DNA of 64,000 bases from contig NZ_QRAP01000001.1 in assembly GCF_003363015.1 (NCBI RefSeq), positions 295,162 to 359,161 of the forward strand, written 5' to 3'. The first letter of the stretch is position 1. The number at the start of each line of letters is the position of its first letter. Positions 36,935-47,222 of the stretch are shown piece by piece. The position numbers and the translations under genes are program-made. Under the pieces are notes generated by a model. That model saw only the letters and a program-made list of their open reading frames with translations, ran no database searches and had not been told where the DNA came from. This DNA comes from Enterobacillus tribolii. Lineage in GTDB: Bacteria; Pseudomonadota; Gammaproteobacteria; Enterobacterales; Enterobacteriaceae.

Positions 36935-36948
36935 TTGATGTGCATCAA
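36935..36948 (+). promoter_or_regulatory. FNR box upstream of ndh
   Basis: TTGATGTGCATCAA is a perfect match to the FNR consensus TTGAT-N4-ATCAA. In E. coli, FNR represses ndh when oxygen is absent from sites in the ndh promoter. Centred about 150 bp before the ndh start codon. Confidence 0.85.
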
Positions 36949-37091
36949 TTTTGGTATGACCAAATGACCTCTCGTGTTATTCTTTTACCAGATAAGTCAA
37001 ATATCCCGCGTGGACCCTGGGTAATATGAGGGTATTATCAATTTACCTTTATTTAACTTTATGTTCACAAATAGTTGTTGAGGTGAAAACT

Positions 37092-38396
37092 TTGAGCGCG
37101 CAAAAAAAGAAAATTGTTATCGTCGGCGGCGGTGCAGGCGGCCTGGAACTGGCAACCAGCCTGGGCCATAAGCTGGGGCGTAAAGAGAAAGCGGACATTA
37201 TCCTGATTGACAGAAACCACAGCCACCTGTGGAAACCGTTGTTGCATGAGGTGGCGACCGGCTCTCTGGATGACGGCGTCGATGCCCTGAGTTATCTGGC
37301 GCATGCCCGTAATCACCATTTTACTTTTCAACTGGGCGCGATGACGGGCCTGGATCGTGACGCGCGCCGGGTAACGCTGGCGGAAATCCGCGATGAGCAG
37401 GGCGAGCTGCTGGTTCCGCAGCGTGAAATCGACTACGACGTGCTGGTGATGGCGTTGGGCAGCAAATCCAACGACTTCGGCACGCCCGGCGTCAAAGATC
37501 ACTGCATCTTCCTGGACAGCCCGCAGCAGGCGCGCCGTTTCCATAATGAAATGCTGAACTTGTTCCTGAAATTCTCCGCCAACAAGGCGCAGGGCAGCAA
37601 GATCAACATCGCCATCGTCGGCGGCGGCGCAACCGGGGTTGAGCTGTCGGCGGAACTGCATAACGCGGTGAAACAGCTGCACAGCTACGGGTTTAAAGGG
37701 CTGAGCAACGAAGTGCTTAACGTTACGCTGGTTGAGGCGGGAGAGCGCATTTTGCCGGCATTGCCGCCGCGCATTTCTGCGTCTGCGCATCAGGAACTGA
37801 CCAACCTGGGGGTCCGCGTGATGACCAAGACCATGGTGACCAGCGCGGAAGCCAACGGGCTGAATACCAAAGACGGCGAGTTTATTCAGGCTGACCTGAT
37901 GGTTTGGGCTGCGGGCATTAAGGCGCCGGATTTCATGAAAGAGATCGGCGGGCTGGAAACCAACCGCATCAACCAACTGGTGGTGGAGCCGACGCTGCAA
38001 ACCACGCGCGATCCGAACATTTTCGCCATCGGCGACTGCGCTTCCTGCCCGCAGGAAGGCGGCGGGTTTGTACCGCCGCGGGCGCAGGCTGCGCACCAAA
38101 TGGCGTCACGCTGTTATGCCAATATCATAGCGTCGCTGAACGATCAGGCGATGAAGCCGTATGTTTATAAAGATCACGGCTCGCTGGTTTCGCTGTCGAA
38201 GTTCAGCACCGTCGGCAGCCTGATGGGGAACCTGATGCGTGGTTCTATGATGGTAGAAGGACGTATTGCGCGTATGGTTTATATTTCCCTGTACCGAATG
38301 CATCAGATTGCGTTGCACGGCTATATAAAAACCGGGCTGATGATGCTGGTCGGTGGAATTAACAGAGTGATTCGTCCTCGTCTGAAATTACATTGA
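37092..38396 (+). CDS. ndh: NADH:quinone oxidoreductase II (NDH-2)
   Basis: Single-subunit, non-proton-pumping respiratory NADH dehydrogenase, peripheral on the inner membrane. Two Rossmann motifs are seen: [10 protein letters not shown] for FAD near the N terminus and [12 protein letters not shown] for NADH, plus the [10 protein letters not shown] motif near the C-terminal third and a membrane-binding C-terminal helix. Start is TTG at 37092 preceded by GAGGTG, giving 434 aa, equal to E. coli Ndh. The open frame extends upstream through the promoter without meaning. Confidence 0.96.
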   Translation: MSAQKKKIVIVGGGAGGLELATSLGHKLGRKEKADIILIDRNHSHLWKPLLHEVATGSLDDGVDALSYLAHARNHHFTFQLGAMTGLDRDARRVTLAEIRDEQGELLVPQREIDYDVLVMALGSKSNDFGTPGVKDHCIFLDSPQQARRFHNEMLNLFLKFSANKAQGSKINIAIVGGGATGVELSAELHNAVKQLHSYGFKGLSNEVLNVTLVEAGERILPALPPRISASAHQELTNLGVRVMTKTMVTSAEANGLNTKDGEFIQADLMVWAAGIKAPDFMKEIGGLETNRINQLVVEPTLQTTRDPNIFAIGDCASCPQEGGGFVPPRAQAAHQMASRCYANIIASLNDQAMKPYVYKDHGSLVSLSKFSTVGSLMGNLMRGSMMVEGRIARMVYISLYRMHQIALHGYIKTGLMMLVGGINRVIRPRLKLH

Positions 38397-38424
38397 TGAC
38401 CAGATCCATCTGAGACAAAACAAC

Positions 38425-38460
38425 AATAAAAGCCGGTTAATTAAAACCGGCTTTTATTTT
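38425..38460 (+). terminator. Rho-independent terminator after ndh
   Basis: Perfect arms AATAAAAGCCGGTT and AACCGGCTTTTATT around a short AT loop; T-rich on the 3' side. A strong hairpin 28 bp after ndh. Confidence 0.9.
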
Positions 38461-38844
38461 CAGTGGGATAGTGCAAGTTTATTTTTTGAAGTAAATCCTG
38501 ACCGTGTAGCAATGATGGCCTTTTTTTATATCATTATGTTTTTTAAGGGTTACTTGCAAAATGATTGATGCCTTTCATTTGCGGATTATTCCTAATGAAT
38601 AGGGATAATTAGCGATTTCAGGGTTAGGATTCCTCTCAAATAGCGCAAATCAGGCTATTTTTGTGCACGATTAGTATAAGCAGAATATTGCCGAACTGAA
38701 ATTTCCTGTGCAAACTTAATTACGTCAGTCGGTGAAACACGCACACCGCAGCGAAAGAAATTATTAGTTTTCGCGATTCCGTACGCCAGAATATCATAGC
38801 AAGGCATACGGGCATTGCGTGGTTATATTCGGGAGGAGTTTCCT
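38461..38844. other. AT-rich intergenic region between ndh and ycfJ
   Basis: 384 bp without a supported gene. A near-perfect palindrome ATTATTCCTA-N5-TAGGGATAAT lies at 38585-38609, a possible regulator site. The ycfJ promoter must lie in the second half. No T run or conserved RNA structure was recognised. Confidence 0.45.
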
Positions 38845-39390
38845 GTGAATAAGTCAATGCTAGCGGGTATAGGTATCGGCGTTGCGGCCGCTCTGGGTGT
38901 GGCTGCCGTTGCCAGCCTGGATGTCTTTTCCGGCGGACCGCAATACGCACAGGTTTTGTCCGCCACGCCGATTCATGAAACGGTGAAAACGCCGCGTCAG
39001 CAATGCCGGAACGTGACGGTAACGCATCGTCGTCCGGTGCAGGATGAAAACCGCATCGCCGGTTCTTTGCTGGGCGCAGTCGCCGGCGGGGTCGTCGGGC
39101 ATCAGTTCGGCGGCGGCCGCGGCCGTGACGTCGCTACCGTCGTCGGCGCGTTGGGCGGTGGCTATGCCGGCAACCAGATTCAGGGCTCCCTGCAGGATAA
39201 TGATGTCACCACCAGCACCCAGCAACGTTGTTCAACGGTCTATGATAAGTCGCAGAAGCTGTTAGGCTATGACGTTACTTATAAGATCGGCGATCAGCAG
39301 GGGCGGGTTCGTATGGACCACGATCCGGGCATGCAGATCCCGGTGGACCGCAGCGGCCAACTGGTGCTGAATCAGAACCGGAGCAGCTAA
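38845..39390 (+). CDS. ycfJ: YcfJ family glycine-zipper protein
   Basis: 181 aa, close to E. coli YcfJ (179). An N-terminal hydrophobic signal/anchor (MLAGIGIGVAAALGVAAVA) is followed by VTHRRPVQDENRIAGSLLGA, a glycine-zipper 2TM segment (GAVAGGVVGHQFGGGRG) and a C-terminal domain with YDVTYKIGDQQGRVRMD. Envelope protein of unknown role, linked to biofilm in E. coli. Start codon is GTG at 38845 after a strong GGGAGGAG. Confidence 0.94.
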   Translation: MNKSMLAGIGIGVAAALGVAAVASLDVFSGGPQYAQVLSATPIHETVKTPRQQCRNVTVTHRRPVQDENRIAGSLLGAVAGGVVGHQFGGGRGRDVATVVGALGGGYAGNQIQGSLQDNDVTTSTQQRCSTVYDKSQKLLGYDVTYKIGDQQGRVRMDHDPGMQIPVDRSGQLVLNQNRSS

Positions 39391-39394
39391 AAAG

Positions 39395-39435
39395 CACAAC
39401 GCCCCGCCGTCACACGACGCGGGGCGTTGTTTCTT
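39395..39435 (+). terminator. Terminator between convergent ycfJ and mfd
   Basis: Arms ACAACGCCCCGC (39396-39407) and GCGGGGCGTTGT (39419-39430), 12 bp perfect, then TT-rich. Probably terminates both ycfJ and the convergent mfd transcript. Confidence 0.85.
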
Positions 39436-39455
39436 CCGGCAGCGGATGATCGCCG

Positions 39456-42400
39456 TTATGCCGTCCGGTTTTCCATAAACGCGTCGAGCAATTCCTCCAC
39501 AAACGCCAGCCTGGCCGGGCGTTGCGTCAGATCCTTAATGAATTTAAGCCGGGTGGGGCCATCCAGCTTGTAGACCTTTGGCTGCTTTTGCAGCAGGCCG
39601 ATCAGGTAAACCGGGTCTACGCTGCTCTTGTCGCCGAAGTCGATAAACCCGCCTTTTTCATTGCCTTCAATACGCTTGATGCCCAGCGCCGTGGCCTTCA
39701 GTCGCAGGGCGGCGCAGGACAACAGGTTGCGCGCGGCATCGGGAAGTTTGCCGAAGCGATCGATCAGCTCCGCTTTCAGGTCGTCGAGACGCTCCTGATC
39801 GCTGGCGCTGGCAATGCGCTTGTAGAGCGACAGGCGGGTGTTGACGTCCGGGATGAAGTCATCCGGCAGCAGCGCGGGCATGCGCAGCTCGACGTCGGTC
39901 TGGCTACCGGATAAATCCTCCAGCGAAGGTTCGCGTCCTTCTTTCAGCGCATTTACCGCGTTTTCCAGCAGTTCCATATACAGCGAGAAGCCGACGGTTT
40001 CCATCTGCCCGCTTTGGTCTTCGCCCAGCAGTTCGCCGGCTCCGCGAATTTCCAGATCGTGGGTGGCAAGGGCAAAGCCGGCGCCGAGATCTTCCAGCGA
40101 AGCGATGGCCTCCAGCCGCTTCTGCGCGTCTTTGGTCATGGACTTGGGATGCGGCGTGAGCAGGTAGGCGTAGGCCTGATGATAGGAACGTCCGACGCGG
40201 CCACGCAACTGATGCAACTGGGCCAGCCCGAAGTGATCGGCGCGCTCGATGATGATGGTATTGGCGCTGGGGATGTCGATACCGGTTTCGATGATCGTGG
40301 TGCATACCAGCACGTTAAAACGCTGGTGATGGAAATCGTTCATCACCCGCTCCAGATCGCGTTCGCGCATCTGGCCGTGACCAATGGCGATACGGGCCTC
40401 CGGCACCAGTTCGGCCAGGCGCTGCATCGCCTTCTCGATATTTTCGACGTCGTTATACAGGTAATAGACCTGACCGCCACGCAGAATTTCACGCAGAATG
40501 GCCTCGCGCACCACCAGGCTGTCGTATTCGCGCACGAAGGTTTTCACCGCCAGGCGACGGGCGGGCGGGGTGGCGATGATGGAAAGGTCGCGCATGCCGC
40601 TCATCGCCATGTTCAGGGTGCGCGGGATCGGCGTGGCGGTTAACGTCAGAATGTCGACGTTGGCGCGCATAGCCTTGATGCGCTCTTTCTGACGTACCCC
40701 GAAGCGGTGCTCTTCGTCGATGATCAACAGGCCGAGGTCCTTCCAGCGCAGGTCGCTTTGCAGCAGCTTATGGGTGCCGATCAGGATATCCACTTTGCCG
40801 TCGGTCGTTTCCTGAATCACCTGCTGCTGTTCTTTGGCGCTGCGGAAACGGGAAATCAGCTCGATGCGTACCGGCCAGTTGGCGAAGCGATCGCGGAAGT
40901 TGTCATAGTGCTGCTGGGCCAGCAGCGTGGTCGGCACCAGCACAGCCACCTGCTTGTGGTTCATCACGCTCAGGAAGGCGGCGCGCATCGCCACTTCCGT
41001 TTTACCGAAGCCCACGTCGCCGCACACCAGGCGATCCATCGCCAGCGGCTGGCACATATCGCTCAGCACGGCGTTAATGGCGATGTCCTGATCCTCCGTG
41101 GTTTCAAACGGAAAGCTCTGGCAGAACAGCTGATATTGCTCGCGGTCGTGCTTAAACCCGAAGCCCGGCTTGGCGGCACGGGTGGCATAGATGTCGAGCA
41201 GCTCCGCCGCCACGTCGCGTACTTTCTCCGCCGCTTTCTGGCGCGCCCGCGCCCAGGCATCGCCGCCCAGCTTATGCAGCGGGGCGCTTTCATCCGCACC
41301 GCCGGAGTAACGGCTGATCAGATGCAGTGAGGACACCGGCACGTAAAGCTTGGCGTCGCCGGCATAGCTCAGGATCAGATATTCCCCTTTAATGCCGCCC
41401 GCTTCCAGCGTGGTCATGCCGCCATAGCGGCCTACGCCGTGTTCAAGGTGTACCACCGGCTGGCCCGGCGACAGTTCCGCCAGGTTGCGAATCAGGGTAT
41501 CGGTATTGATGGTGCGGCGGCTGTCCTGACGGCGGCGGCTGACGCGTTCGCCCAGCAGGTCGCTTTCGCAGATCAGCGCCACGCCGAGGCGCGGGTTGAT
41601 AAAGCCGTGTTCGCTGGCCCCCAGCATGACGTGCTGCTGCTTCGGCTGCGCCTGTTCCAGCCGGGTAATCAGCGTCGGGCGCATTTTGATACGCGCCAGC
41701 AGCTCCAGCAGGGTTTCCCGTCGGCCTTCGCTTTCTACGGAAAAGACAATGCTGCCGTCAAACTGTTCGATAAAGCGGCGTAGCTGGTCCAGCGGATTTT
41801 TGTTTTGCGCTTCGACCATCAACACCGGCAATGGATGGTAATCCAGATTGGTGTTGGCCGCTTTCTTGTCCAGCGTCGCGGTTTTCAACTGAACGCGCGG
41901 CCAGCGTTTTAGCTCGGCGAAAAGTTCATCGACCCGCAGCCACAGCGCTTCGGGCGGCAGTAAGGGGCGCATGGGGTCAACGCGGCGGCTTTCGAAGCGC
42001 TGGTTAACGTCCTGCCAGAATCGCTCCGCCGCGCCCTCCGGATCGCCGGTGTTGACGATCAGGGTATTGGCGGGCAGGTAGCTGAACAGCGCCGGCAGCG
42101 GCTGGCTGAAAAACAGCGGCTGCCAGTATTCCAGCCCGGCCGGCCAAACCGCTTTGCTGACCTGCTGATAGATGTGTTCCGCGTCGCGCCGGACGTCGAA
42201 ATGTTCGCGCCACTGGCTGCGGAACAGCTCAATGGCGGCTTTATCGGTAGGGAACTCGTGCGCCGGCAGCAGGTTGATGTGCTCCACCTCGCCGAGCGTG
42301 CGCTGAGTGTCTACGTCGAACAGGCGCAGACTGTCGATTTCATCATCAAAGAAATCGATGCGGTAAGGCTCTTCGCTGCCCATCGGGTAGAGATCCAGCA

Positions 42401-42902
42401 AGGCGCCGCGGGTGGCGAATTCACCGTGCTCCATCACCTGATCGACGCTGCGGTAACCCGCCTGTTCCAACTGCGCGCGCAGTTTATCGCGCGACAGGCG
42501 CTGCCCTTTTTGCATCACCAGCGCATGGCCGTGCAGAAATTCGTGCGGGCACACTTTCTGCATCAGGGTGTTGATGGGCAGGATAAAAATTCCGCGTTCC
42601 ATAGTCGGCAACTGATACAGGCTGGCCAGGCGGGCGGAGATGATGTCCTGATGCGGGGAGAAGCTGTCGTAGGGCAGCGTTTCCCAGTCCGGCAGGGTGG
42701 TGACCATCTGGTCGGTGAACTGTTGCACCTCGTCGCGCAGACGCAGGGCGTTTTGCATATCCGGGGCGATAAGCATCACCGGGCCGGCATGGCGTTCGGC
42801 GATGTGGGCGCACTCCAGCGCGCAGGCGGATCCCGTCAGTTCACCCAACAGGCGGACATCACCCGCTTTGGCGGGCAGCGTGTAGCGGTATTGTTCAGGC
42901 AT
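39456..42902 (-). CDS. mfd: Transcription-repair coupling factor Mfd
   Basis: 1148 aa, identical in length to E. coli Mfd. It removes RNA polymerase stalled at DNA lesions and recruits UvrA. The N-terminal UvrB-like region (DYDSFSP-type PYDSFSPHQDIISARLASLY), the RNA-polymerase interaction domain and a RecG-like translocase are in order. Translocase motifs visible are GDVGFGKTEVAMRAAF (Walker A), DEEHRFGVRQKE (DEEH box) and LTATPIPRTLNMA. A C-terminal inhibitory domain follows. Monocistronic on the minus strand. Confidence 0.98.
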   Translation of the reverse strand: MPEQYRYTLPAKAGDVRLLGELTGSACALECAHIAERHAGPVMLIAPDMQNALRLRDEVQQFTDQMVTTLPDWETLPYDSFSPHQDIISARLASLYQLPTMERGIFILPINTLMQKVCPHEFLHGHALVMQKGQRLSRDKLRAQLEQAGYRSVDQVMEHGEFATRGALLDLYPMGSEEPYRIDFFDDEIDSLRLFDVDTQRTLGEVEHINLLPAHEFPTDKAAIELFRSQWREHFDVRRDAEHIYQQVSKAVWPAGLEYWQPLFFSQPLPALFSYLPANTLIVNTGDPEGAAERFWQDVNQRFESRRVDPMRPLLPPEALWLRVDELFAELKRWPRVQLKTATLDKKAANTNLDYHPLPVLMVEAQNKNPLDQLRRFIEQFDGSIVFSVESEGRRETLLELLARIKMRPTLITRLEQAQPKQQHVMLGASEHGFINPRLGVALICESDLLGERVSRRRQDSRRTINTDTLIRNLAELSPGQPVVHLEHGVGRYGGMTTLEAGGIKGEYLILSYAGDAKLYVPVSSLHLISRYSGGADESAPLHKLGGDAWARARQKAAEKVRDVAAELLDIYATRAAKPGFGFKHDREQYQLFCQSFPFETTEDQDIAINAVLSDMCQPLAMDRLVCGDVGFGKTEVAMRAAFLSVMNHKQVAVLVPTTLLAQQHYDNFRDRFANWPVRIELISRFRSAKEQQQVIQETTDGKVDILIGTHKLLQSDLRWKDLGLLIIDEEHRFGVRQKERIKAMRANVDILTLTATPIPRTLNMAMSGMRDLSIIATPPARRLAVKTFVREYDSLVVREAILREILRGGQVYYLYNDVENIEKAMQRLAELVPEARIAIGHGQMRERDLERVMNDFHHQRFNVLVCTTIIETGIDIPSANTIIIERADHFGLAQLHQLRGRVGRSYHQAYAYLLTPHPKSMTKDAQKRLEAIASLEDLGAGFALATHDLEIRGAGELLGEDQSGQMETVGFSLYMELLENAVNALKEGREPSLEDLSGSQTDVELRMPALLPDDFIPDVNTRLSLYKRIASASDQERLDDLKAELIDRFGKLPDAARNLLSCAALRLKATALGIKRIEGNEKGGFIDFGDKSSVDPVYLIGLLQKQPKVYKLDGPTRLKFIKDLTQRPARLAFVEELLDAFMENRTA

Positions 42903-43135
42903 AAACGGTTATGTCGCGTCTCTTATTGCTCAGCCATCGTGCGGAACGGCGGCCAATGAATTAATCAGGAGGGAACGGTCCCGGCGGGGAAAACGGGTCT
43001 GCCCGGTTATCCGCCGCAGGTTCCTGATGAGTGCCGCGGAGTATTATCTCCGATCATAGTACTTTAGCAATAAAAGCAGGTATGAAAAAATAGGACTTAT
43101 GATCTATCAAACGGTTAGCCAGCCTGGGAGAAGGC

Positions 43136-43633
43136 GTGAAACGAAGTATAAAATTTAGCCTGTTAAGTTTACTTATCATTTTTATGCCGGTATTACCGGT
43201 TTTGGCCGATGTTTCCGGCAAGGTGGTGAAGGTACTGGATGGCGACACGGTGGATGTGCTGAGCAAGGATTCCATGAACAAAATGGTAAAAACGCGCGTA
43301 CGTCTGGCGGGCATCGACGCACCGGAAAAGAAGCAGCCGTTCGGCCAGCGTTCGCGCCAGCAACTGAGCCGCCTGGTTGGCGGGAAGCAGGTTATCGTGG
43401 TCGGGAAACAGCGCGACCGGTATGGCCGGCTGTTGGGAACGATCATGCTGGACGGCAGGGACATCAATGCCTGTCAGGTACGCACCGGCATGGCATGGGC
43501 CTATCGCTATAAAGGAAAAGCGGCAACGCCCGCTTATCTGGCGCCCGAAGCGCAGGCGCGGGCGTCGAAACGCGGGCTTTGGGCGCAAAAATCCGCGGTG
43601 GCGCCCTGGGAATGGCGCCGGGCGGCCCGGTAG
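43136..43633 (+). CDS. Secreted staphylococcal-nuclease-like (SNase) protein
   Basis: 165 aa with a signal peptide (cleavage after VLA, near residue 24) and one SNase OB-fold domain. The active-site pattern is intact: KVLDGDTVDV, the arginine and acidic residues in VRLAGIDAPE, and RDRYGRLLGTI. It should be a calcium-dependent endonuclease acting in the periplasm or outside on DNA or RNA. Start is GTG at 43136 after GGGAGAAGG. Stop codon lies four bp from the convergent glycosyltransferase-like gene. Confidence 0.88.
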   Translation: MKRSIKFSLLSLLIIFMPVLPVLADVSGKVVKVLDGDTVDVLSKDSMNKMVKTRVRLAGIDAPEKKQPFGQRSRQQLSRLVGGKQVIVVGKQRDRYGRLLGTIMLDGRDINACQVRTGMAWAYRYKGKAATPAYLAPEAQARASKRGLWAQKSAVAPWEWRRAAR

Positions 43634-43637
43634 CGGA

Positions 43638-45074
43638 TTACGGCGCAGGTTTGACGAGCGCGATGCACAGCGGCAGGGCGGTATGCGCCGGATCTTCCTG
43701 AAAGACGATCTGACGGACGTGGTCGATGCGCAGGCCGGGCCAGTCGCGCCGGACGGTGCCGAACGTCTCTGCCGAGCAGGGGACGCCGTGCTTACCAACC
43801 AGCAATGCGCCGTGGCGAACTATCTGCGGGTAGGTGATGTGCGCGTTATACACGTTGGGCCGCGTTTTGTTGCGCCAGCGGGTGAGCGTCTGCGGATGGG
43901 AAGGCACATAGAACGTCAGCCACTGCGACAGGTGATCGCCGCCGACGTAGGTTAACGGTGTACCGTAAGCGTCGCGCCACAGCCGGTCCATCTCATGGCT
44001 GAACGGAATAATGCCGCTCATCTTTTGCCCGGCGTTGGCGATATTGGCATACATTACGGCGGCATAACCGGCGACAACCACCAGGGCTGCGCCGAACAGG
44101 GCGACGACATATCTGCGCGCAAGGCATTCCGGTACCGGGCGGGCGCAGCCAACCATCAGCGCTGGGGCCAGAATAAAGAAGGGTTGCAGCCACTCCGTCA
44201 GCCTGCCTCCGTCATGCAACAGGAACCAGCCGCTGATGAGCAGCAGCGGCAGCAGGTAAATGACAAGCAATGCCCGGTGTGCCCACGGCGTCGGCCAGTG
44301 CAGACGGGCGCCTCCCGCATACAGCATTCCGCCCAGAAACAGCAGCGGATAGAACACGGACAACAGCGTGATGATTAACCCCGGATTCAGGCCGGCCTGA
44401 ATTTGCGAGTCTACCCAGCGGAAAGCGGCGAAGTCATGCTGCCATAGCCAAAACAGGTTGGGAACGATGAGCGCTGCCGCAATGAACAGCGCGACGTAAA
44501 ACACGGGGCGGCGGTAGCAGCTCCGGATATGCGGCGAAATCAGCGTGGAAAGGAAAATAAGGCCGATGAACGCCAGCGAAGAGTATTTCGCCATCGCCGC
44601 GAGGCCCGCGGTAACGGCGAAGGCCAGCCACCAGCGTGCGTTGCGGGTGATTGCCAGCAGATAAAACAGCATCATCCACGGCCACAGCATCACCAGCAGA
44701 TAGTTGTCGTTATAGCTGATGATATCGACGTTGATCAGTCCCGACAGGTTGAGCGTCAGCAACGCCAGCCAGGCCAGGCGGTCGCTGCCGCTGAGCCGGC
44801 GGGCAAGCAGCCAGGTTCCGGCCATACCGGCGGCGATCGCCAGAAAGTGCGCGGCATACCAATAAACGTTCGACGGGAGCCACAGCGCGGGCCGCATCAT
44901 CACGCCGACCAGCCAGGGATTCTTCGGCGAGCCCCATTGCGCGTTCTGCGCCCAGTTAAGCGCTTCAACGGCGTCGTAGGGAACAGCAGGGTCAAGATAA
45001 ACGGTGATCAGCGTCCAGATCAGGGCGTAGCCAAGCACCCACAGAAACAACAAACGACGGGTCATACGCTTCAT
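43638..45074 (-). CDS. Family 39-like (ArnT/PMT) membrane glycosyltransferase
   Basis: About 478 aa with roughly ten hydrophobic segments in the first 360 residues and a soluble periplasmic C-terminal domain, as in polyprenol-phosphate-sugar-dependent GT-39/PMT_2 enzymes such as ArnT. The first periplasmic loop carries DPAVPYDAVEALNWAQ, with the acidic residues typical for the catalytic site. It probably transfers a sugar onto an envelope acceptor, unknown. The start is placed at the ATG at 45074, after AGGCGAA; an ATG five codons upstream (45089) is the alternative. Confidence 0.75.
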   Translation of the reverse strand: MKRMTRRLLFLWVLGYALIWTLITVYLDPAVPYDAVEALNWAQNAQWGSPKNPWLVGVMMRPALWLPSNVYWYAAHFLAIAAGMAGTWLLARRLSGSDRLAWLALLTLNLSGLINVDIISYNDNYLLVMLWPWMMLFYLLAITRNARWWLAFAVTAGLAAMAKYSSLAFIGLIFLSTLISPHIRSCYRRPVFYVALFIAAALIVPNLFWLWQHDFAAFRWVDSQIQAGLNPGLIITLLSVFYPLLFLGGMLYAGGARLHWPTPWAHRALLVIYLLPLLLISGWFLLHDGGRLTEWLQPFFILAPALMVGCARPVPECLARRYVVALFGAALVVVAGYAAVMYANIANAGQKMSGIIPFSHEMDRLWRDAYGTPLTYVGGDHLSQWLTFYVPSHPQTLTRWRNKTRPNVYNAHITYPQIVRHGALLVGKHGVPCSAETFGTVRRDWPGLRIDHVRQIVFQEDPAHTALPLCIALVKPAP

Positions 45075-45301
45075 TTCGCCTAAAGCCATTACATAACGCC
45101 AGTCTAACCAGAGCAGGATGAATCTTGATTAAACGGAAGGCGGGAAGCAGGGCAGGGAAAGAGATAAGTAAAACAAGCGATTAGCGTATCCGGGCGGCAG
45201 AAGTTCGTCAGGGAAAAACTTTATGTTTCATTTACTTGATTATCCTTCGGCATTATACTTCCTGATCACTTTGCTTTGGCAACAGCAACAGAACGGATTT
45301 C

Positions 45302-46504
45302 ATGTATCAACCTGTCGCGTTATTCATTGGCCTGCGTTACATGCGCGGGCGAGCTTCCGACCGCTTCGGGCGGTTTGTTTCCTGGCTTTCCACCATCGGC
45401 ATTACGCTGGGCGTGATGGCGTTGATCACGGTACTTTCCGTGATGAACGGCTTTGAGCGCGATCTGGAAAACAACATTCTGGGATTAATGCCGCAGGCGG
45501 TGATCACTTCACCGCAGGGCTCCCTCAACCCCGCGCAGTTTCCGGCCGAAACGTTTAAAAACCTGAAGGGCGTGCGTTCCCTGGCGCCGCTGACTACCGG
45601 CGACGTGGTGCTGCAAAGCGCGCGCGGCGTGGCGATAGGCGTAATGCTTGGCATTAAGCCGGACGAGAAAGATCCGCTTTCCGCGTATATCTCCGGCGAT
45701 GCGCAACGGCAGTTGCAGCAGGGGCAGTATAACGTCATTTTGGGTTCAAAACTGGCCGCCCAGCTTCAGATCAAGGCGGGCGAACAGCTGCGCGTGATGG
45801 TGCCGAGCGCCAGCCAGTTCACGCCGATGGGGCGCATTCCCAGCCAGCGGTTATTCAACGTGATCGGCACCTTCAACGCTGAAAGCGAGGTCGACGGCTA
45901 CCAGATGCTGGTCAATCAGCAGGACGCCTCGCGCCTGATGCGCTATACCGCCGGGAATATCAGCGGCTGGCGCGTTTACATGACGCAGCCGCTGGCGGTT
46001 GAAAAGCTGGTGGCGCAGGCGCTGCCGCAGGGCCTGACGTGGAAGGACTGGCGCGAACGCAAAGGCGAGCTGTTCCAGGCGGTCAAGATGGAGAAGAACA
46101 TGATGGGACTGTTGCTGAGCCTGATCATCGCCGTCGCCGCGTTTAACATTATTACCTCGCTGGGCCTGCTGGTGATGGAGAAGCAGGGCGAAGTCGCCAT
46201 TCTGCAGACCCAGGGGCTGACCCGGCGTCAGATTATGACCGTGTTTATGGTGCAGGGCGCCGGCGCCGGTATTATCGGCGCGCTGTTGGGCGCTTTGCTG
46301 GGCGTGCTGCTTGCCAGCCAACTGAATACGCTTGTCCCCGGACTGGGCGCGATGCTGGCCGGCGGTTCGCTGCCGGTCGACATCAACCCGGCGCAGGTGA
46401 TCATCATTGTCGTGGTGGCGATGCTGCTGGCCCTGCTTTCTACTTTATATCCATCCTGGCGCGCAGCCGCCGTACATCCCGCAGAGGCGTTACGTTATGA
46501 GTAA
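45302..46504 (+). CDS. lolC: Lipoprotein-releasing ABC transporter permease LolC
   Basis: 400-aa inner-membrane permease (E. coli 399) of the LolCDE complex, which extracts mature outer-membrane lipoproteins and hands them to LolA. One N-terminal membrane segment (about residues 25-48, [20 protein letters not shown]), a large periplasmic MacB-like domain with the hook region binding LolA, and three C-terminal membrane segments (FtsX fold). It overlaps lolD by 8 bp. Confidence 0.97.
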   Translation: MYQPVALFIGLRYMRGRASDRFGRFVSWLSTIGITLGVMALITVLSVMNGFERDLENNILGLMPQAVITSPQGSLNPAQFPAETFKNLKGVRSLAPLTTGDVVLQSARGVAIGVMLGIKPDEKDPLSAYISGDAQRQLQQGQYNVILGSKLAAQLQIKAGEQLRVMVPSASQFTPMGRIPSQRLFNVIGTFNAESEVDGYQMLVNQQDASRLMRYTAGNISGWRVYMTQPLAVEKLVAQALPQGLTWKDWRERKGELFQAVKMEKNMMGLLLSLIIAVAAFNIITSLGLLVMEKQGEVAILQTQGLTRRQIMTVFMVQGAGAGIIGALLGALLGVLLASQLNTLVPGLGAMLAGGSLPVDINPAQVIIIVVVAMLLALLSTLYPSWRAAAVHPAEALRYE

Positions 46505-47222
46505 TTCACAGGCACCTTCCTCACCGGCGCTGCTGTTGCAGTGTAAAGACCTGTGCAAAACCTATCAGGAAGGGAAACTGCATACCGACGTACTGCGCAA
46601 CGTGACGTTCGGGATGGAAGAAGGGGAGATGATGGCGATCGTCGGCAGTTCCGGCTCCGGCAAAAGCACCCTGTTGCATCTGCTGGGCGGCCTGGACACG
46701 CCGACGTCGGGCGAAGTGATTTTTCGCAACCGCTCCCTGAATACGCTGTCTTCCTCGGAGAAGGCGGAACTGCGTAACCGCGAGCTGGGCTTTATTTATC
46801 AGTTTCACCATTTGCTGCCGGACTTCAGCGCGCTGGAGAACGTTATGATGCCGTTGCTGATCGGCAACGAAAAACCGGCGCAGGCGAAAGAAAAAGCGAT
46901 GGATATGCTGGCGGCGGTCGGCCTGGATAAACGCAGCCATCACCGGCCTTCAGAGCTTTCGGGCGGCGAACGGCAGCGCGTGGCCATTGCGCGCGCGCTG
47001 GTGAACAATCCCGCGCTGGTGATGGCGGATGAACCGACCGGCAACCTTGATCAGCGCACTGCCGACAGCATTTTTGATCTGCTGGGCGAGCTGAACGTCC
47101 GTCAGGGAACGGCATTTCTGGTTGTGACGCACGATTTGTCGCTGGCGAAGCGCCTGAGCCGCCAGCTGGAGATGCGTGACGGCCAGTTGTCGCAGCAGAT
47201 CACCCTGATGGGAGCCGTATAA
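46497..47222 (+). CDS. lolD: Lipoprotein-releasing ABC transporter ATPase LolD
   Basis: 241-aa ABC ATPase that powers LolCE. Walker [10 protein letters not shown] (residues 50-58), Q-loop [21 protein letters not shown] with the LolD-characteristic sequence, signature LSGGERQR, Walker B ALVMADEP and H-loop VTHD. The ATG at 46497 overlaps the lolC end (ATGAGTAA), typical translational coupling. lolE begins at the base after its stop. Confidence 0.97.
   Translation: MSNSQAPSSPALLLQCKDLCKTYQEGKLHTDVLRNVTFGMEEGEMMAIVGSSGSGKSTLLHLLGGLDTPTSGEVIFRNRSLNTLSSSEKAELRNRELGFIYQFHHLLPDFSALENVMMPLLIGNEKPAQAKEKAMDMLAAVGLDKRSHHRPSELSGGERQRVAIARALVNNPALVMADEPTGNLDQRTADSIFDLLGELNVRQGTAFLVVTHDLSLAKRLSRQLEMRDGQLSQQITLMGAV

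Noticed and set aside
37065-38099. Minus-strand open frame of 344 codons opposite ndh
   Set aside because: Shadow frame across a near-perfect Ndh homologue.
43054-43135. Possible promoter or small RNA between mfd and the SNase gene
   Set aside because: No hairpin, T run or conserved motif that would support more than a plain promoter region.
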